Positions 19,700 through 30,707 of a DNA stretch of 64,000 nt are shown here, one piece after another. The translations under genes were made by a program, and so were the position numbers. This DNA comes from Selaginella moellendorffii. Its lineage: Eukaryota; Streptophyta; Lycopodiopsida; Selaginellales; Selaginellaceae. Every line of letters starts with the position of its first letter. Position 1 is the first letter of the stretch. The notes beneath the pieces were generated by a model. That model was not told the origin of the DNA. It saw only the letters and a list, made by a program, of their open reading frames with translations, and made no database searches. The stretch is taken from NCBI RefSeq assembly GCF_000143415.4, contig NW_003314359.1, forward strand, positions 291,437 through 355,436. The letters are read 5' to 3'.

Positions 19700-19801
19700 T
19701 GTTAAGCTTATATTGACACTAATATAGTTTATGTTCTCAGCTTTGACATCTTTCTCTTATTTGCTAGATATGCCTTAATAACATGGTATTAGAGGGGTTG
19801 G
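19700..19801 (+). mobile_element. Possible LTR end plus primer-binding site of a retrotransposon
   Basis: TGGTATTAGAGGGGTTGG at 19784 resembles the plant Copia primer-binding site complementary to initiator tRNA-Met (usual core TGGTATCAGAGC, one mismatch in 11). Immediately before it lies ...TAACA (19779-19783), and TGTTA starts at 19700, giving matching inverted LTR-type termini 84 bp apart. No second LTR or polyprotein is visible, so this would be a truncated element. Weak evidence. Confidence 0.3.
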
Positions 19802-20207
19802 TAGATCGAAGGGATCTTCCCAGACAGAGACACTCAATCCAGAGCAACAAATTATTTGCTATACAATTAGGTTAGGGTCTATGTTCTTCAAATTTGCATT
19901 AACTTTGTATATTTGATTTGTATTAATTTTCTTCTATTGCCATTGTTTTTTGTATGTATAAAATGATGAAATTATCTTGATATTTTCTTTAGCATATATG
20001 ATTTTGACCTATATCTTATGATGAATTGACCTGTATCTTATGATGAATTACTATAAGGTAACTATGAAGTGGAATTTAACTTTTAAACATATTAAATTTA
20101 AGCTTTTTAAGAGGTCTGCCTAATATTATTCAAACCCAATGACATTTAACCCTAATACCCTTAATCAATTGGAAAAGAGGGTGCATTTTTATTCATGGGT
20201 TCTTTCT

Positions 20208-20460
20208 TTTTATATTTGAATTTTTATAGATTGTCTTTTAAGTTATTCTTTTAATTGTTTATAATTCATTATGGTTTTTTGCAAGTTCACACTATCATGA
20301 ATGGAAGTTAAGAGCCACAACTCTCCTGAGAACCTCATCACTTTATATTTAAATTTGTATAAATTGTCTCTCGAATCATTCTCTTTGGTTATTTATAATT
20401 CATTATGCTTTTCTATAAATTCATGCTCTCCTGAATAAAAGTTTAAAGCCCCACTCTTTT
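20208..20460. repeat. Diverged tandem duplication, about 130 bp unit
   Basis: Two head-to-tail units, from about 20208 and about 20341, share the order TTTATATTT-AATTT-TATA-ATTGTCT, TTATAATTCATTATG, then a CTCTCCTGA-type block, with roughly 75-80 percent identity by eye. Non-coding and AT-rich. Confidence 0.6.
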
Positions 20461-20474
20461 AACACTTTAACCCT

Positions 20475-20640
20475 TGTCAAGATTTTCATGTTGGCAGCAT
20501 GAGGATGATAAGAATGTTACCATTTGCACAAAATTTCCAACATATCAATGACTGACCAGTATCTGTTGCCAAAACCAGTAAGAAACTGTCTCCAGGAAGA
20601 ATCACTCAGGCATGAAAGAACTTTGTCAAAATTTCTTTTG
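20475..20640. other. Mosaic of fragments related to two nearby loci
   Basis: 20475-20525 (AAGATTTTCATG, GGCAGCATGAGGATGATAAG) aligns with 23834-23880, upstream of the dioxygenase gene. The adjacent 20553-20640 (ACCAGTATCTGTTGC, CCAGGAAGAATCACTC, GGCATGAAAGAACTTTG) aligns with 26644-26732 of the KATNAL2-like gene, spanning the end of an exon and most of an intron. The two sources lie 2.8 kb apart, so the segment is a patchwork. Confidence 0.6.
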
Positions 20641-20936
20641 CTTTTTTTAAACAAAAGTTTACTTAGTGACTCAAGCGAGGCTCTATTTAGACAAGGTAGT
20701 CAAACGAGATTTTGCCAACTTGAAATCCGTTCGGACGTCCAATGTCTCCACCATGGTTACTTCAGCTCTGGTCTTGTTTCCACTCGGAAATAGCTGTACT
20801 GAAAGGAAAACCACACACTGTGACATTAATCACAAACACTTGAGCAGAATGCTGCTTGGCATACCGCTCGGCTTTTCAAAACAAAACAAAGATGCTTACC
20901 TGCGTGTCTCTTTCCTCAAGATACTCCGCAGCTCTT

Positions 20937-21966
20937 AGCGTCAGGGAGGAGCTTCGCATCAACTAAGAGGTACGCTTGCTTCAAGACAGCCTTGATCCTG
21001 GTGAACAACGTCAATTGGTAAGAATACTCGGATAACTCCCCTGTCCGTTTTATACACTCTGGCCTGCACACTGCCTGCGCATCCAAAGTTCTAATTGCCT
21101 GGAAAACAACCCACAGAGGATCAACGCCTGTAGAAGGGGGTCCACCGAACCGTTTGTGGTAACACATCTTCGCAAAAAAACTCTGTAGCATTGGTGAAGA
21201 AATCCGCACGTCATAACCATCCGGTTTGGCCTCCTGCGCGATTAATACACCTTGAGCAATGAGATTCCGCAGCTCCAGCATCACCATCTAGATCAAAGTC
21301 ATGGCCATTTACACCCTAGCAGGGACAGAATCTTAGAGTATGTTTGCTGTCCAAAAACATAAGGCGAAAGATGAAACGAATCAGTTGCCTCAATCCACTG
21401 CCTGCTAGTCCACAGCTCCAAGTAGTCCAAGCATGAACCGACTATCCCTTTGTGACCACCTGTCAATTCTATGACCGACGTAATCATAATCTGTACTCCT
21501 TGGAGGTCGGCTTGTGCTTGCTGCAGGTTTTCAACATTGCCTACTGAGAACCTCACTGACGAATAACGGCTGGGCGTACTACTCAGTACATAGACCCTGT
21601 TTAGCTCAGCTGCATCTTCACGCCACCCCAAGTATTGAGCTTAAAGATCCTTGACAGACTCAACACCAACCAGGACACCGTTGAAGTTGTAGTCGTCATA
21701 ATCCTTCCCTTCGAGAGTGCTGAAGAAATTGTCAAGGCAATCCGAAGAGGCTGAGAGCAACGGCTTCATCTATAATGACCTGAAGCTTTAATCTGTACAT
21801 TCTTCTCCTGTAGGCCTAGCCGGGACATTTGCCATGAATATGGTCGCAAAGCGTAGCCCAGAACCTGTTCCTGCTCCACTGTCACCTTGTCCAAATACAC
21901 CACACAGATATCTGGATCAAGTGATAACTCCCTCTGCTCTTCCCGCTTTGTCATAGTTGCGTCCAC
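20937..21966 (-). pseudogene. Degenerate AAA-ATPase-like gene (Crinkler-type ATPase resemblance)
   Basis: Minus-strand reading frames, interrupted by stops and frameshifts, read in order: DPDICVVYLDKVTVEQEQVL, an FFSTLEGKDYDDYNFNGVLV block (about 21660-21740), FSVGNVENLQQAQADLQGVQ, ELTGGHKGIVGSCLDYLELW (about 21400-21460), and RISSPMLQSFFAKM (about 21180-21220). The ELTGGHKG-V-CLDYLE pattern preceded by an FFS-L block is typical of the C-terminal half of the P-loop ATPase-like proteins that include Crinkler-related proteins. No Walker A motif is visible in the remaining part and no continuous frame exists. Family placement is tentative, from memory of motif style only. Confidence 0.4.
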
Positions 21967-22507
21967 ATCAAGTAGTGTTTCCCTAGGGCAAAGGTTCGCT
22001 TATGCCCGAGGTGCAGCTCAATTGCGGTATTGTCCCAGCTTCATGAAATCGATCATTTCTCACCTTCTCCGCAGAGGAGAATATCCGTGGAATTCTTCTC
22101 TTGGCCACTGTGGTCAGCAGCTGGAAGCATGGTGGATGGACTTCTTTGATCCTGGGAGCCCAGGGATTTGTGGGGAATAGCGAGGTGGTGCTTAAGAGCA
22201 CTCCGTGGTCTAGAGGCTACGAGAGCACTTGAATCTTTGAATCATTGTCGCTTCTCTGTCTCTACTCGCGATATTCTCATCAATCAGTTCCAGTTTACTC
22301 AGCGACATGTCTCAAGAGTACAACACCACTGGTCGTCCGCCGGAGATCTTAGTGTGTACAAGTTTGTCTGTGTGTGAGCATATGAATCAAGTTCTTTCTT
22401 AACAATGTTATGGCTAGCCACTTATCTATCCTTGTCCTACCAGTGTCAACACAATCTCTGGCCTATTGTGGAGTGGGGAGTGGGAAAAAATTTGAGCCTT
22501 TGACTAC
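21967..22507. other. Intergenic, no gene seen
   Basis: 540 bp between the degenerate ATPase and the dioxygenase stop. Short OR frames only; contains the 3' region of the dioxygenase gene. Nothing else can be supported. Confidence 0.5.
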
Positions 22508-23694
22508 TCAAGCCACATAGACATTCTTCCCGGAGAAGTGCTCCGTGTACACCTCGTGCATGTAGTCCCTGTAAGTCCTGCTGCGGTACTTTGCCGGACT
22601 CTCCTGGCTCACCAGCTCGGGAATCGGGCTGATCTCCGCATCCAGTGACGGCCCCAGGAACGCCCCGACGGACAGCCTTGAGCTCTTCGAGTTCACCATC
22701 ACCCTGTGCAATATGCTCTTGTACCTCCCATTGCTGAGCTTCTGAGATAACCAAGCAAGGCCAACATTAAGATCATTCCACAAACTTTTCGACTGCTTGT
22801 ACCTCCAGCTGATCACCCATGTTGACCACCAGCATTCCCTCGAGTGGCCTCACGTTATACCAATCCTCGCCTTGCTTGAGCTGCAATCCCCCGACTCCAT
22901 CCTGGAGCACAAACGTGAGGCCCCCGCTGTCGGTGTGGCCTTCCATGCCCAAGGCCTGCCTCGGGTTTGGGCAAGCCGGATAGAAGTTTGCTCTTGTAAG
23001 GAGGACCATGTCTTCGAAGGCTTCCAGAAGACGGTTTGAGCGGAGGCCAAGTCCCTCGGACATGACCAACAGCATCCTCTTCCCGAGCTTGAAGATGTTT
23101 CTTGCGTACTCGGATCCAACGTCCCTGTTGCATTGCAAATGATACAGAGCGTCAGGAATCTAAAGCAATAGCAGAGATATAATCAAGGAGAGAGATACTG
23201 ACTTGTAGCTGGCTGGGAACGCGGGCCACGGGTGTGCTCCGAGGGACTCTTCCTTGAGCCACATCTGGAGGTGGTCGTGCCACTCGAGCTTCTCTTCTTT
23301 CGAAGGCATCATGCTGGTGCAGTAGCGGACGGGTGTGAAGATCTCCTCGGTGTAGTACCGCATCTTGTCCTCGCTGGGCGAGTTGAAGAACTCGAGAGCG
23401 CACCTCATCACATCCTCGGTGTGAATGCCGTGGTTCTTGAGCTGAACAAGAAATACATCCACTTAGCAAACATGTACTACAGGAAATTGAAACTTCTTGA
23501 AAACTTACGTAGAACATTCCGTACTTTGTGCAAGCGTCAACGAGATCCCTCTCGAAGCTCTCGCTCGCCACATCGACTATCGGCAGCACCGCGTACCGGG
23601 AGACATCGGCAGCTCCATTCGGCATCATGTATCTTTCCGGAACGCTCGACAGTGTCCCGTTGCAGCTGTCAACAAATGCCTTGATGCCAGCCAT
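22508..23694 (-). CDS. 2-oxoglutarate/Fe(II)-dependent dioxygenase (DOXC class)
   Basis: Exons 23694-23509, 23441-23203, 23124-22803 and 22741-22508 encode 326 residues. The DIOX_N part (YAVLPIVDVASESFERDLVD, KYGMFYLKNHGI) is followed by the jelly-roll 2OG-FeII domain: GMEGHTDSGGLTFVLQD holds the HxD iron ligands, SILHRVMVNSKSSRLSVGAF holds the distal His and the RxS 2-oxoglutarate-binding pair. The DOXC class covers flavonoid, gibberellin and many specialised-metabolism hydroxylases; the substrate cannot be told. Four exons with introns of 61-78 bp. The start is the first Met after a stop-free leader, with CCATGG context. It is divergent from the MFS transporter gene with 487 bp between the start codons. 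Confidence 0.9.
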
Positions 23695-24181
23695 GGATGG
23701 GACTGTGTAAGCAAGAAAGCTTGGAAGACGAAAGATGGAAATGGAAATGTATGCTTGGATGCTAGGCTTTCTCAACTTTGAGATGCGGATATCAGTGTCC
23801 TCCCAGTCACCTGCTTATATAGTTGCAAAAAATAAGATTTTCAAGTCGGCAGCACGAAGATGATAAGAACGTTACCATTGCGCCGATTCCGGATCCGCCC
23901 CCGCTCAAGACCATTTTGTAGACTTTTCCGTACCCGTGACTTGACCAGCGTCCGCATCTGGCCCTGCCCCAGATCCACATCAAGCGTCAATGCTCAACTT
24001 AGTTGACCCACGACATAGAAAATTTGGAGCCACGAAACTTCGGAATTGTCACGTTTTTGTATCGAACAGGAAAGATCGTCCACGCAAGTCCGGTCGTGGC
24101 ACGGACTGCAAAAACAAAAGCCTTTGCATAAAGGACGATGATTTTATAGAGCTTTCTTGTTACCTCACAGCGCTGGCGGCA

Positions 24182-25957
24182 ATGGCGCTAGCAATGGCCA
24201 AGGAACTCTTCTCCATCGCCAGCAATCGCTGGATCATCGCAGTGTCGGGCTTCTACCTGATAGCAATCACCGGAGGCACGCTCACCAGCTTCAGCTTGTT
24301 CTCGCAAGAGCTCAAAGTCTCCCTGCATTACAAGCAAGAGTCCGTCAATACCATCAGTTTTTTCAAGGATCTCGGCACCAGCATGGCTTTCCTGGCCGGC
24401 TTGCTCAATGCGAGAGTCGGACCCCGTCTCACCATGCTCGTCTCCGCATTGCTCAACTTGTTCGGCTACACCATGGCCTGGCTCGCCATCACCCACCAGA
24501 TTGCTCGTCCACCGGCATGGCAAATGAGCTTCTACATGTTTCTCGTCGGCGCCTCTGTAGGCTTTGCAGTCACGGCTGTCCTGTCGACCTGTGCCACGAA
24601 CTTCCCCAAACATCACCAGGGGATGCTGCTGAGCTTGCTCGACGGCAGCAATGGCCTGGGAGCAACCGCATTCGCGGTTGTGTTCCAGACTTTCTTCCAG
24701 GTCCACGCTCGCTCCTTTCTGCTCTTCCTGGGGCTGCTACCGACGTTCCTGTATCTGCTGCTTGGCCTCTTCCTCGGGCCCGTGCCTGTCGCCGAGAGGC
24801 CCAGCGACAAGTCCATTCTTAACTCGTTCCTCATCACCACTTTTGCCTTGGCGGGCTATCTCCTCGTCGTCACAGTCATTGAGGGGACCATACCGAGCAG
24901 GCTTCCAGACTCGGTGCCTTTGGTGTTCTTCGGGTTGATGCTGGTCATCGTCCTACTTCCGGTTGTTCTGGTTGTCCGAGCTGAGCTTCGATCACATTCG
25001 AACGGTGCTGGTGTTGTCGATCAACTCCAAAGCATCCAGACACCATCCCCAACTGAGAAGTCTGTCGATCAACTTGAAAGCATCCACACACCACTGCCAA
25101 CGGATAAGTCCGAAGCTCAGCTCGCGGATATGAATTCCACCCCTAGTGCTCTGCAAGTCGTCGACCATTTTCCTTCTCAAGCTTCCGGCACTGGCAGCTG
25201 CAGATGGTTCCGAGTCCCGGCGAGAGGTAAGGACTACAGGCTCGTCCACGCCTTGCTGAGCATCGATATGTGGCTGATGGTCATTGCGACTTCCTGCGGC
25301 CTGGGAACGGTGTCTACCTTCTACAACAACTTGGGCCAGCTGAGCGACTCCCTGGGATACTCCACCGCAAGGATGAACATCTTCGTGGCTCTCCTCAACA
25401 TATGGGACTTCCTGGGAGCAATCGGCTGCGGCTTCCTGTCCGAGATACTCCTCCACAAGTTTGGCATTGGACGGCCGTTCGTGTTCGCTGCGGTGGTCGG
25501 CTTTCTAGCGCTCGGCAACTTGCTCATCGCCTTGGGCCTTCCCGGCGCGCTGTACATCGGCTCCATCATCATCGGCCTCGCCACCGGAGGCCAGTGGGCG
25601 GTGCTGTCGACCATGATCGCGGAGATCTTCGGGCTCAAGCACTATGGAGTTCTCCAGAGCTTCCCAAACGTTGCAAAGGGGATTGGGACGTATGTCTTGT
25701 CGGTGGAAGTTGCCGGTGTGTTCTACGATAGGCAAGCCAGGAAATATCGGGGCCCTGACGAGGCCTCGCTCTTGTGCCACGGTGCCAAGTGCTACAGGGA
25801 AACGTTCTTCGTCATGGCCGCCACCTGTCTGTTTGGGTGCACCATCGCCGTGGTTCTCAGCTTGAGGTCCGCCAAGTTCTACAGTGCGGAGGTGAGGCCC
25901 AGGTTGACGAGAAAAGTTGCTGCTGTAACTGTTGATGATGGAGTCCAAGCATGCTAG
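24182..25957 (+). CDS. Nodulin-like / NFD4-type MFS transporter
   Basis: A single-exon ORF of 591 residues from the ATG at 24182 (open upstream to 23990, but MALAMAKELFSIASNRWIIA matches the short N-terminus of the family). The Nodulin-like domain occupies the first half: AVSGFYLIAITGGTLTSFSL, YKQESVNTISFFKDLGTSMA, and DGSNGLGATAFAVVFQTFF. A hydrophilic central loop with a short internal repeat (DQLQSIQTPSPTEKS / DQLESIHTPLPTDKS, about residues 280-310) separates it from a second six-helix half (CGLGTVSTFYNNLGQLSDSL, GQWAVLSTMIAEIFGLKHYG). About 12 TM helices in all. Relatives include NFD4 and vacuolar/plasma-membrane transporters of unknown substrate. Its divergent dioxygenase neighbour may or may not be functionally linked. 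Confidence 0.9.
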   Translation: MALAMAKELFSIASNRWIIAVSGFYLIAITGGTLTSFSLFSQELKVSLHYKQESVNTISFFKDLGTSMAFLAGLLNARVGPRLTMLVSALLNLFGYTMAWLAITHQIARPPAWQMSFYMFLVGASVGFAVTAVLSTCATNFPKHHQGMLLSLLDGSNGLGATAFAVVFQTFFQVHARSFLLFLGLLPTFLYLLLGLFLGPVPVAERPSDKSILNSFLITTFALAGYLLVVTVIEGTIPSRLPDSVPLVFFGLMLVIVLLPVVLVVRAELRSHSNGAGVVDQLQSIQTPSPTEKSVDQLESIHTPLPTDKSEAQLADMNSTPSALQVVDHFPSQASGTGSCRWFRVPARGKDYRLVHALLSIDMWLMVIATSCGLGTVSTFYNNLGQLSDSLGYSTARMNIFVALLNIWDFLGAIGCGFLSEILLHKFGIGRPFVFAAVVGFLALGNLLIALGLPGALYIGSIIIGLATGGQWAVLSTMIAEIFGLKHYGVLQSFPNVAKGIGTYVLSVEVAGVFYDRQARKYRGPDEASLLCHGAKCYRETFFVMAATCLFGCTIAVVLSLRSAKFYSAEVRPRLTRKVAAVTVDDGVQAC

Positions 25958-26248
25958 CTAGCAGACGGCTCGAGTTAAGTTTCGCAAGGAAACGAAGAAC
26001 TTCTTACCTGTGCTGCCGCTAGAGAGCTAAGAATGAGACTCGCAAGAGGTTTTGGAGGAATGTGAAAGAAAGAAAGCATTTCCATCGCGCAAAAAGTGAG
26101 CTATCCACTCCAGAGAAACTCCGCCCAAGAGCCTCCGGGATGAGATTCTTACCAAGGGATGAGCCAGATCTTCTGCCTACATTATACCCTAAAGATGCCT
26201 TAACATAGTATAACGTTTATTGTGGTTACAAATAAAGATTGATACATT

Positions 26249-28077
<1,829 letters not shown>

Positions 28078-28249
28078 GCCTCTCCTCGGCTTTACGACCT
28101 ACAAGCATAGAGAAAAATAAAAATCGTATTTTTACATCAAACACGAAAAAAATTTCTCTTTGTTTGATGCTCAAGGTCTCCACATCGTTTGCTCTAGACA
28201 GTTTTTCTCGATCCAGATCTTCTTCCGACTTTTCTAGCGACGATTTCCC

Positions 28250-29078
28250 TCATTTGGTCTCCAAGACCTCGTCGTCGTCCGTGGAATCGTCACGGCAAGT
28301 ACACTCGGAAGTGTTGAGATTGAGGCCACAGCGCGTGCACAGCCCCTTGCAGATGGAGCTACAAATGGAGAAGTAAGGGACGTCCAAATGGACAGTGTCA
28401 CGGATATAAGACGAGAGATCCATCACCTTGACCTCGTCCGGGAAGTGGAACTTGTCGTCCAGGTCGATGTCCAGCACGGGCTCGCCGGGCTCCGGCTCCT
28501 CGCCGAGCACCACACCAATGGACGGCTCCGTTGGCTCTTCCACGGGAGTCCGAGATAGAAGAACGCTGAAAGGTGAGAAGACTCGAGTAGCATGAGGAGC
28601 CAGACACCTTGAGTTTGCAGGAAAAGAAGGATCAAACAAAGTTGGAAAGACGAAACAATCCATACCTGTCACAAAGCACGCAAACAGCAGTCTTGACGAT
28701 TCCATTCAGCTTCAAGTCTCCGGATTTATCTTTGGTGACGTCGTATGAGACTCCCACTGGAGTAGCGGTTGCCGGGTCGGCGCCGCCGGGCAAAACTCCC
28801 ATGGATGTGGCGAGAGTTCTCGACACCTTGGACGAGAACTGCTTGAGTCCCAGGTTCTCCAGTGTCGTCTGGCACTCGAAGTGGCTCTGGACGGCGCTGC
28901 GCTTGTAGGTGACGGAGCTCGGCACGGGAGGATCGCTGGTCTGGCTCGGAAACACCGACACGACGTGCATTCTCCTCTGGGAGAGCTTCAGAGATCTCGG
29001 TGGAGTTTTTCTTCGCCATGCTACTTCCAGGTTGCTACTGAAGGAGCTTGAGAGGGGATACGCGCCTAGAGCAGACAT
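28250..29078 (-). CDS. YCED/DUF177 protein, plastid large-rRNA accumulation factor
   Basis: Exons 29078-28666 and 28607-28250 give 256 residues. A Ser/Arg-rich N-terminus (SSSFSSNLEVAWRRKTPPRS) looks like a transit peptide. The DUF177 core includes LNGIVKTAVCVLCDRCLAPH with the CxxC-type cysteines, PVEEPTEP, and the Cys-rich end ICKGLCTRCGLNLNTSECTC. Bacterial YceD lies next to rpmF, and plant homologues support 23S rRNA accumulation in the plastid. The frame continues upstream to a Met at 29132, but that stretch (29079-29139) begins GTAAGC and ends CTCCTCCCAG directly before ATG 29078, so I read it as an intron and place the start at 29078. Its leader therefore abuts the tiny gene upstream. 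Confidence 0.88.
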
Positions 29079-29150
29079 CTGGGAGGAGAGAACCAAAACA
29101 AGTAGAGAAGGATTGAGTAGGAAACGCAGCATTGCTTACACTGTTTTCTT

Positions 29151-29510
29151 TCACTTGGTGGAAGGATTCTGGGTGCTAGCTTTGATGGTCGCAAGATCCT
29201 CTAAAGAAGAACAGAGAACTTTAAGTCAGCCAGAAGAAAGAACTCAAAGCTCGCCCACTTTTATGCGATTCCAGAGCAGCCTTGGTATCAGACGCGAAGA
29301 AAATGTTGCCTCGCTTCACGAAGACCGCCTGGAAAGGGGGAGAATAACAAGACGAGAATTCGCCGACTTAGCAGCGTACCCGTGAAGAAGGAAGGCTCGC
29401 AAGCTCGGCGCACGCAACCTCCAGCACCTGCGCCTACGCAAAGATTGCAGCGCCAACGATTTCGCAGAGGCCAGAAAACCACATACCTTGGACGCTTGCT
29501 CCTCCGCCAT
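29151..29510 (-). CDS. Small conserved-looking protein, 47 residues, unknown function
   Basis: Exons 29510-29487 (MAEEQASK), 29328-29259 (AVFVKRGNIFFASDTKAALE...) and 29200-29151 (DLATIKASTQNPSTK, stop TGA) join in phase to 47 residues, too short for usual ORF searches. Splice sites are GTATGT, GTGGGC and normal AGs. The sequence is basic, soluble, and has no signal or TM segment. I do not recognise it. The stop is only 72 bp upstream of the YCED start codon, and a spliceable intron (29139-29079) lies between them, so both ORFs could sit on one transcript. The start codon is 69 bp from the divergent gene at 29580. Confidence 0.55.
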
Positions 29511-29579
29511 CGCTGGGCGGGATAAGGTTTAGGGTTTAGGCATCTTCAAGGCATATTCTCTAGGGCTTTTGGGCTTCCA
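29511..29579. promoter_or_regulatory. 69-bp divergent promoter
   Basis: The start codons at 29510 (minus) and 29580 (plus) are separated by 69 bp that include AGGTTTAGGGTTTAGG, a telo-box-like element (AAACCCTA on the other strand) common in plant housekeeping and translation-related promoters. Confidence 0.5.
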
Positions 29580-30492
29580 ATGAAGTTTCTTGCACAGAGC
29601 GTGCTCGTCGCCTATCCCGACGGGCTTGGCACTGGGCAACGCATCGCCGGCGCGCTTGGATCCTCCTCGCTCGATCGCTCGTAAGCATTGCGCCTACGGC
29701 GCTTCTCTTTCTCACGCGCTCCAATTGATCGCGCAGTGTCTCGCACGCCACTCTGTCTCTCGATTCCTACGGCTTGCCCGATGGAAATGTGCTCCTAGAA
29801 GTCGTGAATTACAGCAAGGGGGACGTTCCAATGGTACGCTCTCACGCAAAAGTTTGTCGATCGATCCATTCTCGTTTTCGTTCCACTCTAGGTTTCCTTG
29901 ATCATCCTCGCGCAAGAGCCGCCACCGCATCTCCATTCCTGCGTCGCCCACGAGCTCCTGCGCTACATTTTCCACAACGCTCCAGCCGACGAGCAGAGCT
30001 TCACCATCTTCGTCCCCAGCGCCGCGCCATTCCCGAGCGTGGATTCCCGCCACAACACCGCCGGTGCCCGGCTCGCGCACAAGCTCGTCATCAACGACGA
30101 CCTCTCGGCTCGCAGCCAGATGTTCGCGGAGCTCATCGACACCCCGCAAGACCTCCAGCCCAAGGACGAGTTCCTGGCGTGTCTCGTCCATCTCATGCGC
30201 GTCATGGGAGCTCCCGGAGTGATCCTCCTCGTCCCAGTTCGTCGCGTGAGCCCCCAAGACAGAGCCCTCGTCTCGAGAGAGAAGGATTGCGCATTCCAGG
30301 TGAAGTTTTTACTTGATCATGCAAGGATCTAAACTCGTTCGATCAAGCCAGGCGATCGCGCACCTTGGAGGCCTCCTCGCGCAGTGGATGGCGCTGGAAT
30401 TCTCCACCCAGATGATGGATCGAAGCCTCCCAGAGAGTTTCATCACCAGGGACGCGAGAAAACCCGGCGAATGGAGAGATCTCTATACTTGA
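29580..30492 (+). CDS. Conserved protein of unknown function (possible proteasome-assembly-chaperone-like)
   Basis: Exons 29580-29680, 29737-29833, 29892-30299 and 30352-30492 encode 248 residues with consistent phases. Visible blocks are VLVAYPDGLGTG, HATLSLDSYGLPDGNVLLEV, SLIILAQEPPPHLHSCVAHE, and DTPQDLQPKDEFLACLVHLM. No signal peptide or TM segment. The alternation of short beta-like strands with a central hydrophobic SLIILAQ segment loosely recalls the PAC1/PSMG1 proteasome assembly chaperone family, but I cannot confirm this and no catalytic motif is present. It shares a 69-bp divergent promoter with the 47-residue gene. Confidence 0.6.
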
Positions 30493-30707
30493 GAGTGTTG
30501 ACCTGGTCAACTATTCCGGAAATAGTCAACGTGTATGAAAGAGAATCGAACGCTCGTTGGTTTTATTTCTTTTGCTTGGTCGTCCTAATAGAAACGCGGC
30601 CGTGGTTTCGAAGGTGGATGGATCGCGGAATTCGGTCGGCGCCACGGATCGGGAGCGCGATCTGGAGCTGTGAGTGTTAGTAGGGCTTGGCGGTTGGATC
30701 GGGGAGC

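Larger units (their letters stand above)
18927..20936. other. Gene-poor intergenic region with decayed repeats
   Basis: No intact gene is supported. 18927-19080 should hold the CER1 promoter. A tRNA-like B-box (GGTTCGAACC) lies near 19136, a possible retrotransposon end at 19700-19800, and a diverged tandem duplication at 20208-20460. Fragments similar to sequence near the dioxygenase and KATNAL2 genes lie at 20475-20640. Short ORFs at 20524-20938 have no recognisable domain and their codon use is unlike the neighbouring genes. Confidence 0.55.

Noticed and set aside
29079-29132. N-terminal extension of the YCED protein from the Met at 29132
   Set aside because: The stretch is bounded by GTAAGC and CTCCTCCCAG and reads as an intron.
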